In this document: in pieces, positions 26,291 through 37,323 of the stretch
Position numbering within the stretch: position 1 is the first letter of the stretch
How the letters are laid out: each line of letters starts with the position of its first letter
DNA from: Bin55 sp963667455
GTDB taxonomy: Bacteria > Pseudomonadota > Gammaproteobacteria > Pseudomonadales > Azotimanducaceae
Assembly (NCBI GenBank): GCA_963667455.2
Contig: CAXXFR010000025.1
Coordinates: 62,001-126,000 of the forward strand
DNA: 64,000 bases
Direction: 5' to 3'
Translations under genes and position numbers: made by a program
Notes under the pieces: model-generated
Database searches by the model: none
Seen by the model: only the letters and a program-made list of their open reading frames with translations
Told to the model about the DNA's origin: nothing

Positions 26291-27111
26291 TGCCAAGTTC
26301 TTCTATTCTTCAGGCTCGGGAGTTCGCTGCGAATTCGTTCAACCTCTTGTGGGTCGATGTCAACGACTGCAACTCCGTTTGCACCATCTTGACACTCTGC
26401 GATCACATTGCCCCACGGGTCCGCCACCAACGCATGTCCGAATGACTTGCGCCCTCGGTGTCCGTGATCGCCGAATTGAGCAGCGGCAATCACATAGGCT
26501 TGGCACTCGATCGCACGTGCTCGTAGCAGAACATGCCAGTGATCGCGGCCTGTGGACCTCATAAAGGCGGCTGGAACCGCAATCGCTACAGCACCTCGGT
26601 CAACTAGCCCTTGGTAGAGCTGTGGGAATCGAACGTCGTAGCAAACGCTGAGGCCCAACAGTCCAAATGGAAGTTCGGCGGTCGCCAATCGATCCCCAGG
26701 TGCTGTGCCACGCGACTCCATCATGCGGGTGCCATCCGACAAGTCCACATCGAACAAGTGGATCTTTCGATAGACGGATGCTAACTCTCCATTCGGAGCA
26801 ATGTGCAAGCAGGAGTTGTAGGCTCGACCGTCGGGTGCGGCTTCGGGGAACCCGCCGGCGATGAGATCGATGTTGCCACGCTCTGCAATATCAGCACACG
26901 CAGTCAGTATCGGTCCGGGGTTATCCAGCGATTCGAGATGCTCGCGCATCCCACGATCCGATCCGATGTACGCGAAGGCCTCGGGTAGAAATACCGCTTG
27001 GGCACCCTGTTCGCACGCTTGGCTCGCCAATTCAGCGCACGTCGCGAGATTGGTTTGAACGTCTGCAGTCGCACACAATTGCGTAATGCCTATTTTTGTG
27101 CGTTTAGGCAA
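26287..27111 (-). CDS. Carbon-nitrogen hydrolase (Nit1/Nit2-like amidase)
   Basis: A 274-residue nitrilase-superfamily protein with the full Glu-Lys-Cys triad: Glu in FLPEAF (about 44), Lys in YRKIHLFD (about 115) and Cys in SVCYDVRFPQLY (about 153). The pattern fits the Nit1/Nit2 branch that repairs deaminated glutathione or cleaves omega-amides. It is translationally coupled to the AI-2E transporter downstream. Confidence 0.9.
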   Translation of the reverse strand: MPKRTKIGITQLCATADVQTNLATCAELASQACEQGAQAVFLPEAFAYIGSDRGMREHLESLDNPGPILTACADIAERGNIDLIAGGFPEAAPDGRAYNSCLHIAPNGELASVYRKIHLFDVDLSDGTRMMESRGTAPGDRLATAELPFGLLGLSVCYDVRFPQLYQGLVDRGAVAIAVPAAFMRSTGRDHWHVLLRARAIECQAYVIAAAQFGDHGHRGRKSFGHALVADPWGNVIAECQDGANGVAVVDIDPQEVERIRSELPSLKNRRTWQ

Positions 27112-27246
27112 TGAGTTCCGTCTCCTGTTGGCAGTTTTTGGCTACTGTAACAGACTGACGAAGTGAGAGAACTTCACTCGATCAAAATGAGGAGCAAAAT
27201 CAAGTTCGTCGGGCGGGCTAGCAACTATCTCAAGGATGGTTAGTTG

Positions 27247-28482
27247 TCACTGTTCAGCCGCCATACGCACGCACACACCCAGTACTTCAATGGCAGACTC
27301 GACATCATCCAACGAAGCAAAAGTCGGCGCAATGCGTAGATTGCTGTCCATTGGATCGTCGCCGTAAGGAAATGTAGCTCCGGCTGGAGTAATGGCCAAG
27401 CCCGCGGCGCTTGCCAGTTCTGCAGTCCTCTTGGCTGTGCCAGGCTTCACATCAAGTGAGACAAAGTATCCGCCGGTCGGATCCGTCCAATTGGCGATTC
27501 CTCGGTTGCCCAGTTCTTCCGACAAGCCTCGTTGTACTGCCGCGAACTTCGGTCTCAGAACTTCGGCGTGCTTCGCCATGTGAGCCTTAATACCCTCCGG
27601 CCCTTGGAGAAAACGTGCATGTCGCAGCTGGTTGACCTTGTCGAATCCAACGGTCATTGCGCCGATGTACTTCTCAATCTCATCCAACGCTCTCTCCGAT
27701 CCGCCGATAAACGACACTCCCGAACCGGCGAAAGTGATCTTCGAGGTCGAGGCGAATTGAACAATGTAGTCGTTCGTTCCGTGTCTGCTTGCCTGCTCGT
27801 CGATCGAATCGAGAACTGGTACGGGTTCGGCAAAGTCATGAACGGAATAGGCATTGTCCCAGAGCACATAGAAGGGCGAATCCGGAGTACCCGCACGCAT
27901 TGCGGGTAGGGCCGCCAGTTTGTCCACTGTCTCAGTATCGTAAGTGCATCCTGTTGGATTAGAGTGTTTGGGAACACACCAGATAAAGTTCGTTGACAGG
28001 TCGGTTCGCACCAAATGTTCGACTTGGTCCATGTCTGGACCCGTGTCGGTCATGGGAACAGTCAACAACTTAAAGCCCAGTTGATCTGCGGCAACAAAGT
28101 GCCTGTCGTAGCCTGGCGACGGGCAAATCGCCGATCTTGATTGATTGGACCGCAAAGGAGATCCGCAGAGTCCTCGATCCACAAGCATGTTGACCACGAT
28201 GTACATCAAGTTGAGGCTGGAGTTTCCTCCCGCCAGCACCTGATCCGATCCGATGCCGAGGAGATGAGCTCCGATCTCTCGGATTTCCGGGATGCCTCTT
28301 ATGCCGCCGTAGTTTCGGGTATCAGTGCCGTCAACCGAGTGAAAGTCGCCTTTCAGAACATCGTCTAACCCCACGGCAAGCTCGATTTGGTCTGCTCCCG
28401 GCTTACCACGCGTCAGGTTGAGGTTCAATCCCTTCTGAGTTAGGGCCGTGTACCTCGACTTCAATGAGTCTGTCTCGTTCAA
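27247..28482 (-). CDS. Class I aminotransferase (aspartate aminotransferase type Ic-like)
   Basis: A 411-residue PLP enzyme. The lysine is in STSKITFAGSG (about residue 247), with the DNAYSVHDF aspartate segment, CVPKHSNPTGCTY, and the late LRIAPTF arginine. The N-terminal TRGKP and the NYGGIRGIPEIREI block place it in the large-domain-variant aspartate transaminase group seen in actinobacteria and some proteobacteria. The ATG overlaps the argC stop (ATGA), linking amino-nitrogen supply to arginine synthesis. Confidence 0.88.
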   Translation of the reverse strand: MNETDSLKSRYTALTQKGLNLNLTRGKPGADQIELAVGLDDVLKGDFHSVDGTDTRNYGGIRGIPEIREIGAHLLGIGSDQVLAGGNSSLNLMYIVVNMLVDRGLCGSPLRSNQSRSAICPSPGYDRHFVAADQLGFKLLTVPMTDTGPDMDQVEHLVRTDLSTNFIWCVPKHSNPTGCTYDTETVDKLAALPAMRAGTPDSPFYVLWDNAYSVHDFAEPVPVLDSIDEQASRHGTNDYIVQFASTSKITFAGSGVSFIGGSERALDEIEKYIGAMTVGFDKVNQLRHARFLQGPEGIKAHMAKHAEVLRPKFAAVQRGLSEELGNRGIANWTDPTGGYFVSLDVKPGTAKRTAELASAAGLAITPAGATFPYGDDPMDSNLRIAPTFASLDDVESAIEVLGVCVRMAAEQ

Positions 28483-29417
28483 TTGCTTAATCCAGTTTGT
28501 TCGGGAAGTCCCAGCATTAGGTTCAAATTCTGAATGGCAGCCATCGCAGCTCCTTTCCCAAGATTATCCAAGCGCGCCGTAACGGAAACCTGCTCCTCGT
28601 GGCCGAACGCCATCAGTTCCACTCGATTGGATTCGTTGCATCCCAACGCAGTTAGGAATCCGCCGTTTGCTTCAGTTTCGTCATTTCCGTTGCATATCTC
28701 AACAAACGGCTCATCTTCAAACCGCTCACGATAGACGGACAAGATGGTCTCGGGATTGTTGTAGCCATTCAATTCGGATGCGAAAAGAGGTGTTCTTACC
28801 AGCATTCCGCGATAGAAACCCGCAACCATTGGTTCGAATAGGGGTGCATGCGTCAGACCTGCGTACCGCTGCATTTCACTCACATGCTTGTGCTTCAAGC
28901 CCAGAGCATACGGTCGCGCCTCGTTCAGGTGAGTGCCGGACTCCTCATACTTCGAGATTAGAGTCTTGCCGCCTCCCGAGAATCCAGACACAGAATGGGT
29001 TCGAACGAGCACATTAGGCGACAGAATGCCAGCGTCAACCAGCGGCCGGACTGACAGTATGAACCCTGTTGGATAGCAACCAGGATTGCTTACATATTGC
29101 GCATCTGCAATGGCTTGTCGTTGATTGGAATTCAACTCGGGAAGGCCGTACACCCATTCAGAGTGTGTTCGGTGCGCGGTGCTGGCATCGAGGAATCGAG
29201 CCTTTGAGTTGAGTGACACCGCCTCTTTCGCCGCTTCGTCCGGTAAACAAAGTACGACCAAGTCAGCGTGATCGTATATAGCACGCTTGGTTGCGACATC
29301 CTTTCGCAACTGGGGATCAACCGCCAAGAGTTCAATATCGGAGCGTTCTTGAAGCCGCTTTTGCAGTTCAAGCCCTGTAGTGCCCTCTTGTCCGTCAATG
29401 AAGACTTGGAAAGGCAT
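28479..29417 (-). CDS. argC: N-acetyl-gamma-glutamyl-phosphate reductase (type 2)
   Basis: A 312-residue NADP-dependent reductase of the arginine pathway. It shows the cofactor loop GQEGTTGLELQKRL, the LDASTAHR segment, the catalytic cysteine in SNPGCYPTGF (about 118), SGFSGGGK, and the histidine region LKHKHVSEMQRY. The short N-terminal Rossmann part is the type 2 ArgC form. It is the first gene of a two-gene operon with the aminotransferase. Confidence 0.93.
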   Translation of the reverse strand: MPFQVFIDGQEGTTGLELQKRLQERSDIELLAVDPQLRKDVATKRAIYDHADLVVLCLPDEAAKEAVSLNSKARFLDASTAHRTHSEWVYGLPELNSNQRQAIADAQYVSNPGCYPTGFILSVRPLVDAGILSPNVLVRTHSVSGFSGGGKTLISKYEESGTHLNEARPYALGLKHKHVSEMQRYAGLTHAPLFEPMVAGFYRGMLVRTPLFASELNGYNNPETILSVYRERFEDEPFVEICNGNDETEANGGFLTALGCNESNRVELMAFGHEEQVSVTARLDNLGKGAAMAAIQNLNLMLGLPEQTGLSN

Positions 29418-29661
29418 CCGAAGAGGTCGTTGATTCGCTGCTCATACCCTGGATTTTAGGAAAATTGACGGCAATCTAAGGAGTGCTCGACTTCCACTTC
29501 GTGGGAACAATTGGGAATGGATGTCCGAATTCGAAAATCAGTCAGCCGTCCCCGATGCTTCAATCGAGAGTCATGGGCGCGCTACCGAGAACACCAAGCG
29601 GTGATAGCATGTTTCGCCTGCGTCGAAGCCAACTCTATGCGTAGGCTCGAAGGAGAGCAAT

Positions 29662-30081
29662 TTGAAACGTACCGGTGCGATTGTTGCGATGTTAGCGTCA
29701 GGCACACAAGTCTTACTCTCCGCACTTTACCTAGCTGTGGTTCTCTCACCGACACCCGAGTACGCGACCCACGTACTCAACGAGTTTGAAGTGTCCTACG
29801 AAGAGGTGGAACAGGTTCGAATCGGCTGGATCGACGATGTAGTGATGGCTTCAGTCTTGTCTGCATTATTGCTGATATTCAGCATTGTTGTAGCCAAGTC
29901 AAGGAACAAGATCTTTCCGGTGCTACTTCTGTTTGTAGCAGCCGTCGGATCGAGTTTCATGTTAGTTTCTATGACAAGATGGATCGGGATTCTCAGTCTC
30001 GTCGTATTCGGAGGAGGAATACTCGCTCTGCTTGCACTTCGTAGCACACAGTCGCCTTCACCTGATAGTGGTCCATCTTAA
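29662..30081 (+). CDS. Hypothetical four-helix membrane protein
   Basis: A 139-residue protein with four hydrophobic stretches, near residues 6-28, 60-80, 86-104 and 106-126. A periplasmic loop (TPEYATHVLNEFEVSYEEVEQVR) lies between the first two. The TTG start is supported by AAGGAGAG a few bases upstream. I do not recognise the family, and no partner gene is apparent. The 244 bases before it hold nothing recognisable. Confidence 0.65.
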   Translation: MKRTGAIVAMLASGTQVLLSALYLAVVLSPTPEYATHVLNEFEVSYEEVEQVRIGWIDDVVMASVLSALLLIFSIVVAKSRNKIFPVLLLFVAAVGSSFMLVSMTRWIGILSLVVFGGGILALLALRSTQSPSPDSGPS

Positions 30082-30183
30082 GTCCTGTGACGTCCCCACG
30101 GAGATCTAGCCAGCAGATGGCAAGCGTAGGTGAGTCTTCGATTGCCCCGAGACCTTTCAGAGTGGTTACCTCAGTTAGGATCG

Positions 30184-31755
30184 CTAAGGGCGCGCTCCAG
30201 CCTCCTTCAACATCCCAATAATTTCTTCGTTCTTAGTTTCCGTTGCCAACTTGAGAGTGGATCTCTCATCGTATTCATCCGGCTCATTCGGATCTGCACC
30301 CGCTTCCAATAGCATCTTCACAATTTCTGGGTGTTGCTCCTCCACAGCCCTCCGGAGCGTAGTGGGTCTAGCCCCTTTTGATAGCAAGAATTCAACCATT
30401 TCAACATGTCCATAGTTTGCTGCAATGAACATTTCTGCATCTGTGGTATAGGCAATACCAAGAACTGGGGACACAAGCATCCAGATATATTCTATCGCAT
30501 CTGTTAGAGCGTTAACGCACGCAATTTTCATGTACCAACTGGATGGTCCAAGACTAGCTCCAGCTTCAACGAGTCGTTTGAAGTTTTGCTCATCTCCATT
30601 CATTAGTGTCAGTGCAGTGGGATTGTAGGAGTAGTCGTACCCGATATAGACATTTGGATCAGCACCAGCTTCAACGAAGGCTTGAATTATTCTCGGGTCG
30701 TATCTTTCAGAATAGTCGTAGTAGAAACTTCCAAATCCCAGCGGCTTGGCTCCTGATTCCAATAGGTGAACCACTTCTTCGTAGTTCCACGTATCAGCGG
30801 CATCATAGAGACTTCTTTGAAGACCTCTATCTTCAATGTTCTGTGCAGAGACACTCTCAGCACCATTGACCCTCAACAGTTCTGCAATTTCTTCGTCCCC
30901 AAATTCAGAATCGGTTGCGATGGAAAGTACCGAGTTCCAATTACGCCTGACTTCATGCTCGCTATAAGCAAATAGTCCAAGACTCGGAGCAACGTTTGGA
31001 TCCGCTCCGTGGTCCAAGAGCGTTTGTACAAGCTTCAAGGACTTGCTGATTACGGCACAGTGGAGAGGTGTAAGGTAGGTCCAGTTGTACTTTCCAAGAA
31101 GCTCTCCGTCGTACATCCGTGTCAATTCACTGGGGTCGGCACCCGCGTCCAAAAGCAACTTGACAACATCTTCATGTCCGTGAAGAACGGCGGCTTCCAG
31201 TCCATTAGGACTTTCTCCCGCATCGAGCAGTAGTTTGAGAGTCTCGAGTTGTCCGTTTCGTGCAACACCTTCTGTATTGATCTCGGTTTCGCCGTATTCC
31301 AGTAGTAGCTTGACCATCTGGGAGTTTCCACGCTCCGCGGCCAACGACGCTCCCTTTGGTTCTGCGCCACGTTTCAACAGCTCCTCAACAATGGATAGGT
31401 TGTTGTGCCGGACGGCAGACCACGTATTTATGCCGGCGCCGGCATCTACCATCAATCGGGCAAGGTTGTCTCGTTCTAGTTCAAGTGCATAGTCCAGCAA
31501 GTAGTGACTGAGATACTCTCGGGTTGCGCGTGACGGGTCCGAGAGAATTTCACGGATCCGAATGACATCGTTCTCTTCAATGGCTCGATAGAAGTCTTCG
31601 GTTGTCCATTGAGGGATTTCGAGCTTCTGCTCCTGCTCTTCCGAGAGACCAACTTCGTTTAAGAAAAACGCGGTGAACACAATGCAGGCGGACACTACGA
31701 TCCGATTGTTCCAGACTCTTGAAAGCCCACTCAAATTTGCTGAAGCGTGAGACAT
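30184..31755 (-). CDS. Exported ankyrin-repeat protein
   Basis: A 523-residue protein with an N-terminal hydrophobic segment (about 19-38, VVSACIVFTAFFLNEVG), probably a signal peptide or anchor, followed by about a dozen ankyrin repeats. Clear units include VVKLLLDAGADPSE, LVQTLLDHGADPNV, IIQAFVEAGADPNV and IVKMLLEAGADPNE. It is probably a periplasmic or secreted protein-binding scaffold; partner unknown. Several middle repeats are degenerate. Codon use and length look normal for the window. Confidence 0.88.
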   Translation of the reverse strand: MSHASANLSGLSRVWNNRIVVSACIVFTAFFLNEVGLSEEQEQKLEIPQWTTEDFYRAIEENDVIRIREILSDPSRATREYLSHYLLDYALELERDNLARLMVDAGAGINTWSAVRHNNLSIVEELLKRGAEPKGASLAAERGNSQMVKLLLEYGETEINTEGVARNGQLETLKLLLDAGESPNGLEAAVLHGHEDVVKLLLDAGADPSELTRMYDGELLGKYNWTYLTPLHCAVISKSLKLVQTLLDHGADPNVAPSLGLFAYSEHEVRRNWNSVLSIATDSEFGDEEIAELLRVNGAESVSAQNIEDRGLQRSLYDAADTWNYEEVVHLLESGAKPLGFGSFYYDYSERYDPRIIQAFVEAGADPNVYIGYDYSYNPTALTLMNGDEQNFKRLVEAGASLGPSSWYMKIACVNALTDAIEYIWMLVSPVLGIAYTTDAEMFIAANYGHVEMVEFLLSKGARPTTLRRAVEEQHPEIVKMLLEAGADPNEPDEYDERSTLKLATETKNEEIIGMLKEAGARP

Positions 31756-32492
31756 GAGAGGAGAGCTTAACTCTATCGTTTGTATAACGTCGATTCACTT
31801 TGGACAAATCTTACATCAGGATGTTCTAGTAGACTCAATTGTGTTATGCAATTTCCCTGATGGAAGTGACATCCCGCTCGTACAGGCGGGATGTCTCTCG
31901 ATACCGCTTTCTGCGATTCCAAGGTTTTCATCGCGATACCCTCCAGGAGCATCTTCCGCTCCGGCAAGTCGGATCGCATCCGTAGCGGCTTCCACCTCGA
32001 CTGCCGGACACTTCTGATTCGCCATCGCCTTGAAGCAAGCGAGATCTAGGTACAGGTCGTGTCGGAAATCTCACTGGCTTCAGACAGTCAAGTCAACTCG
32101 TGCGTCGTCAACCCCAACGCAGTCCCTCGTCAGAGGTAGATGCCATCCATTGTCTCTGTACCTCTTCCGATGGTGCATGCCTACTACGTCCCGAACCGCC
32201 GAATGCTCTAGCTGGTTTCGCGCATCACACGGTCTCGTCGTTCTTTCGGTACTCATTTTCAGCGGATCGCGGAGCCGGAAACGATGGAGGAGCAATGCGG
32301 TCTGCAGGAAGGCAAACCCTAAGCAACAACTGTCCAGTGAAACGAGCGCAGTCCCATAGGTCATTTCGTGCATCCGATGAATGAGGGTTAACAAAGCAGA
32401 CTTCCCGGCGGTTGCGCCGAACAATCACCGAATGCCACTTGCCTTTCGAGGCTATAGTTGTACAATTCCCGCCCCAAACTCAAGGATGCCGA
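31756..32492. other. 737-base gap with no convincing gene
   Basis: No open frame in either strand looks like a protein; the best (31816-32025 and 32080-32424, minus) lack a ribosome site and any motif. A perfect 9-bp inverted repeat (ACATCCCGC ... GCGGGATGT, 31872-31897, 8-base loop) is present without a T run on either side. I searched by eye for tmRNA, RNase P RNA and tRNA signatures and saw none. The 3' end holds the probable rpsU promoter. Confidence 0.5.
32439..32466 (+). promoter_or_regulatory. Probable sigma-70 promoter for rpsU operon
   Basis: TTGCCT (32439-32444), a 16-base spacer and TACAAT (32461-32466) lie 27 bases before the rpsU ATG. The match is reasonable, but it is a prediction by eye. 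Confidence 0.4.
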
Positions 32493-32708
32493 ATGCCTTC
32501 AGTCAAAGTTAGAGACAACGAACCGTTTGATCTGGCGCTCCGCCGGTTCAAGCGCGCCTGCGAGAAAGCCGGTGTGCTGTCCGAAGCGCGACGCCGAGAG
32601 TACTACGAGAAACCAACGACTGTTCGCAAGAGAAAAAACGCCGCGGCAGTCAAGAGACACTTAAAGAAGCTCCAACGAGAAGCCCGACGCTTCGAGAGAC
32701 TTCACTAA
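32493..32708 (+). CDS. rpsU: 30S ribosomal protein S21
   Basis: A 71-residue, strongly basic S21 with the family start VRDNEPFDLALRRFKRACEKAG and the YYEKPTTVRKRK segment. The ATG at 32493 is preceded by AAGGA. The open frame reaches back to 32412, but the family begins at MPSVKV. It is the first gene of the rpsU-yqeY-dnaG-rpoD block. Confidence 0.97.
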   Translation: MPSVKVRDNEPFDLALRRFKRACEKAGVLSEARRREYYEKPTTVRKRKNAAAVKRHLKKLQREARRFERLH

Positions 32709-32767
32709 GTCCAACCCCGATCCAGCCTAGATTCCTATTGGATTTAGGACATAGGATCCCTATATCT

Positions 32768-33226
32768 ATGACTAAGTCGCCGCTTCAATCGAAGATTTCC
32801 GAATCGACTCGAGCTGCAATGCGCTCGCGAGACCGAGAGCGGCTGGCAGTACTTCGACTGATCAATGCGGAGTTGAAGCAGGTCGAAATCGATTCCGGCA
32901 AGTCCTTGGACGACGAGGATGTGATCGCCGTGCTCAACCGAATGACGAAGCAACGACGATCTTCGGCGGAGCAATACTCGCAGGCGAATCGACAGGACTT
33001 GGCAGAACAGGAAGAGTACGAGATTCAAGTCATCGACGGTTTCAAACCCACACAGATGTCGGATGCCGAAATAGAGAGTGCTGTAGCTACCGCGTGTGAC
33101 AAATTCAACGCAACTGACATGAAAAATATGGGGCAAATCATGCGACAATTGTCGCAGGAGCTAGCTGGCCGAGCGGACATGTCTCGCGTCAGTGCCGTTG
33201 TGCGCGAACGTCTTGCTCCCAAGTAG
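32768..33226 (+). CDS. yqeY: GatB/YqeY domain protein
   Basis: A 152-residue helical protein of the YqeY family, related to the C-terminal tRNA-binding part of GatB. Marks are AMRSRDRERLAVLRLINAELKQVEID at the start, EYSQANRQDLAEQEEYEI in the middle, and MKNMGQIMRQLSQE near the end. The role is poorly defined. Its position between rpsU and dnaG is the classic one. The start is the ATG at 32768; an upstream alternative exists at 32738. Confidence 0.93.
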   Translation: MTKSPLQSKISESTRAAMRSRDRERLAVLRLINAELKQVEIDSGKSLDDEDVIAVLNRMTKQRRSSAEQYSQANRQDLAEQEEYEIQVIDGFKPTQMSDAEIESAVATACDKFNATDMKNMGQIMRQLSQELAGRADMSRVSAVVRERLAPK

Positions 33227-33245
33227 CCCCAAATCCCAATCCTGA

Positions 33246-35030
33246 ATGGTTCAGTTTTCTCAACACTTTCTCGACGACCTTAGATCTCGCTCCGATGCTG
33301 TCCGCATCATTGGTGAGAAGGTCACGCTCGAGCGCAGTGGAAACAACTACAAGGGTAAGTGTCCGTTCCACCAGGAAAAAACTCCGTCGTTCTACGTCTA
33401 TCCCAATAACGGCTCATACCACTGCTTCGGGTGCGAGGCCCATGGTTCGGTCTTCGACTTCGTGATGCAGACGAGGAGTATGACTTTTCCACAAGCCGTC
33501 GAGGAATTGGCTCGCTTAGCGGGTATGAAGCTGCCGACTAGCGGCGCTGGAGGGAGATCCAAAGAGCAACAAGCGCACTACGATGCCCTCTCTTCCGCTT
33601 TGAACGAGGCGCAAAGGTTCTTTCGAGAATCGCTGCGCTCAAGCTCCTTCACGCAACGCTACCTCGAGTCGCGTGGATTGAATCAGGAAACCATCGATCG
33701 ATTTGGGGTTGGCTACGCCCCCAATTCGTTCTCAGCGCTCAAGACAAAGCTTTCTGGGATCGAAGAAAAGCACCTCATTGAGTGCGGACTGCTAGCCAAG
33801 AAGGAGCAACAGGACTCCTTCGATTTCTTCCGCCACCGAGTAATGTTCCCAATTCGCAACACTCGCGGCCAAGTGATGGGGTTCGGCGGACGAGTTTGCA
33901 GTCGCGACCAAATTCCGAAGTACATCAATTCGCCTCAGTCTCCAGTCTTCAGAAAGCGTTGGGAACTGTATGGACTGTACGAGGCGAAGCAAGCGAGCAA
34001 AAGGTTGTCTCGATTGGTTGTTGTCGAAGGGTATGTCGATGTGCTAACTCTTGCACAACACGGACTGGAGGGTGCCGTTGCCCCGCTCGGCACCGCTCTG
34101 ACACCCCAACAGTTTCAAACACTGACTCGAAACGCTTCGGAAGTCGTGTGCTGCTTCGATGGAGACGAAGCAGGAAGAAATGCGGCTTGGCGAGCCCTCA
34201 AGATCGGCTTCGAGCAAATGAAGGAAGGTCTGACCATCCGCATCGTTCTCCTACCGGAGAGACACGACCCGGACTCCTTCGTTCGCGAATTCGGAATGGA
34301 CAAATTCGAGAAACTGATAGCCGAAAGCAAGACTGCATCGGATTTCTTCTTTGAAGAGATGCTGGATGGGGCTGATCTGAGTAACGTCGAAGCCCGAGTC
34401 GGAGTCATCGAACAGGCTATGCGAGACATACGGACCATTCCGTACGCAACTTACCGGCAAGCCATGATCAGTCGTCTATCGGAAGCGGTTGGCGTACCGA
34501 TCGAAGAAATTCAAAAAATCGGTCCGGAAGAGCCTTCTGGTCCGCCGCCAGTGCGGACGCAGACAAGAAACCCAAACAGCAATCGCCTTTCACGCGGCAA
34601 CCGCGCGGTGATTCGGTCGCTGGCTCACGACTTTCGATTCGTCCCGCTGATTCCCAGTGGATTATTGAGAGATATGAGAAAGTTTCGTGACAAAAGTCTT
34701 GCATTTGATGCTATTCTTCGTGCTCGCGACGATAGGTTGGGGAACTTCGCGGAAGTTCTAGCGTCTTACGCAGGATCGGATCTCCAACAGATCTTGTCGC
34801 GCGCCGCGTCCGGTCCATTGCCGGAAATCAGAGGGGAAGTGGCGGGCAACGGTCCGATCAATGCCCTCGAAGCCTTGGTGTTCGGGTACGAGAGGTCAGA
34901 ACGACGGCAAGAGATTCTGGATGCGGAGCCGAAAGAGGCCAGATCGGCCTTCGAGAAAGCGCTGAAGGATCACACTTCGTCAGATTCCGATGGCTCCAGT
35001 CGGGGCGCGGAATATCAACACAAGAAATAG
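33246..35030 (+). CDS. dnaG: DNA primase
   Basis: A 594-residue primase that makes RNA primers at the replication fork. The N-terminal CHC2 zinc site is CPFHQEK ... CFGCEA (about residues 38-62). A catalytic core follows with the RNAP-basic motif (FGGRVCSRDQIPKYINSP), and the TOPRIM domain has VVEGYVDVL (about 257) and CFDGDEAGRNA (about 305). The C-terminal part (from about 430) is the DnaB-interacting helical domain and is diverged. It starts 19 bases after yqeY. Confidence 0.97.
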   Translation: MVQFSQHFLDDLRSRSDAVRIIGEKVTLERSGNNYKGKCPFHQEKTPSFYVYPNNGSYHCFGCEAHGSVFDFVMQTRSMTFPQAVEELARLAGMKLPTSGAGGRSKEQQAHYDALSSALNEAQRFFRESLRSSSFTQRYLESRGLNQETIDRFGVGYAPNSFSALKTKLSGIEEKHLIECGLLAKKEQQDSFDFFRHRVMFPIRNTRGQVMGFGGRVCSRDQIPKYINSPQSPVFRKRWELYGLYEAKQASKRLSRLVVVEGYVDVLTLAQHGLEGAVAPLGTALTPQQFQTLTRNASEVVCCFDGDEAGRNAAWRALKIGFEQMKEGLTIRIVLLPERHDPDSFVREFGMDKFEKLIAESKTASDFFFEEMLDGADLSNVEARVGVIEQAMRDIRTIPYATYRQAMISRLSEAVGVPIEEIQKIGPEEPSGPPPVRTQTRNPNSNRLSRGNRAVIRSLAHDFRFVPLIPSGLLRDMRKFRDKSLAFDAILRARDDRLGNFAEVLASYAGSDLQQILSRAASGPLPEIRGEVAGNGPINALEALVFGYERSERRQEILDAEPKEARSAFEKALKDHTSSDSDGSSRGAEYQHKK

Positions 35031-35101
35031 GAGCCGCTAGCAAGCGCGTATGTGCACGCGCAGGCGGCGAGGCGACTGGTACTGATTGCACATGAGGTCT
35101 T

Positions 35102-36901
<1,800 letters not shown>

Positions 36902-36903
36902 CT

Positions 36904-36953
36904 CAAAAAGACTAACGGTATCGACCGCTCGATAAGACGTGGTCGGTACCGTT
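36904..36953 (-). terminator. Rho-independent terminator of tRNA-Ile
   Basis: A 13-bp stem (36914-36926 with 36941-36953, one G-U pair) with a 14-base loop is followed on the minus strand by five T (complement of 36905-36909). It lies 8 bases after the tRNA CCA end. Confidence 0.8.
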
Positions 36954-36961
36954 GAGTGACT

Positions 36962-37323
36962 TGGTGGGCCCACCAGGACTCGAACCTGGGACCGATGGAT
37001 TCACGATCCAATACTGGATTGGACGTCCAGCGGTTTCCCGCCGGCGTGGACTATCTCACCACCCGTCGAAATGGCTGGCATTTCGGTGCGGGTGCGGGAC
37101 GCTCAAGCCTGATATTAAGAACGCTCGAACCTCTGATAAATCGGTTCAGTTCTCAGGTAGTCTCTGCACCTTCCAACGGTGTACCGCTGGTTTGGCTCAG
37201 GATTGCCGTGGCAGCTGTGCACTACTTTAGGTTTCCCTGAATTCATCCCGTTCATCTTTGGACTTTCATCCAAAGCGCACCATCCGATGAGTCCACTGCT
37301 CTAACCAACTGAGCTATGGGCCC
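36962..37323 (-). tRNA. tRNA-Ile(CAU), interrupted by a group I intron
   Basis: On the minus strand the 5' exon (37323-37287) has the acceptor strand GGGCCCA, a D arm with GTTGGTTA, the left anticodon stem GTGGA and loop CTCAT. The 3' exon (37001-36962) starts AATCCAT and contains the T arm with TTCGAGT, acceptor TGGGCCC and encoded ACCA. The spliced molecule is a full cloverleaf with anticodon CAU. The body resembles E. coli ileX, so it is the lysidine-modified isoleucine tRNA reading AUA, not an initiator or elongator Met tRNA. The intron follows anticodon base 36. Confidence 0.9.
37002..37286 (-). ncRNA. Self-splicing group I intron (IC3-like) in tRNA-Ile anticodon loop
   Basis: A 285-base intron follows the U of CAU and ends with the required G (at 37002). 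On the minus strand I see a GTG guide near the start that can pair with CAU (P1), a P2 hairpin (CTTTGGA ... TCCAAAG), a P4 strand pair (TTCAGG ... CCTGAG) with AAACCTAA between, the P7 pair AGACTA ... ATAGTCC, a P9 hairpin with GAAA loop (CGGCGG ... CCGCTG), and an extra hairpin TCCAAT ... ATTGGA before the 3' splice site. Insertion site and core match the Azoarcus tRNA-Ile intron, which is about 205 bases. No endonuclease gene is inside. Confidence 0.9.

Noticed and set aside
31872..31897. Inverted repeat as a Rho-independent terminator
   Set aside because: No T run follows on either strand, so it is reported only as a palindrome.
31816..32025. 69-residue minus-strand open frame (MANQKC start)
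   Set aside because: It has no ribosome site and no motif, it crosses the inverted repeat at 31872-31897, and two other frames are equally open there.
32000..32420. tmRNA, RNase P RNA or 6S RNA in the rpsU upstream gap
   Set aside because: No conserved core signatures of these RNAs were found on either strand by eye.
32080..32424. 114-residue minus-strand open frame upstream of rpsU
   Set aside because: The composition is irregular and it has no recognisable domain or good start. It is likely chance in a gene-free gap.
36962..37323. tRNA-Met or initiator tRNA because of the CAU anticodon
   Set aside because: The body and acceptor match the tRNA-Ile2 (ileX-like) type, the first pair is a normal G-C, and there are no initiator features.
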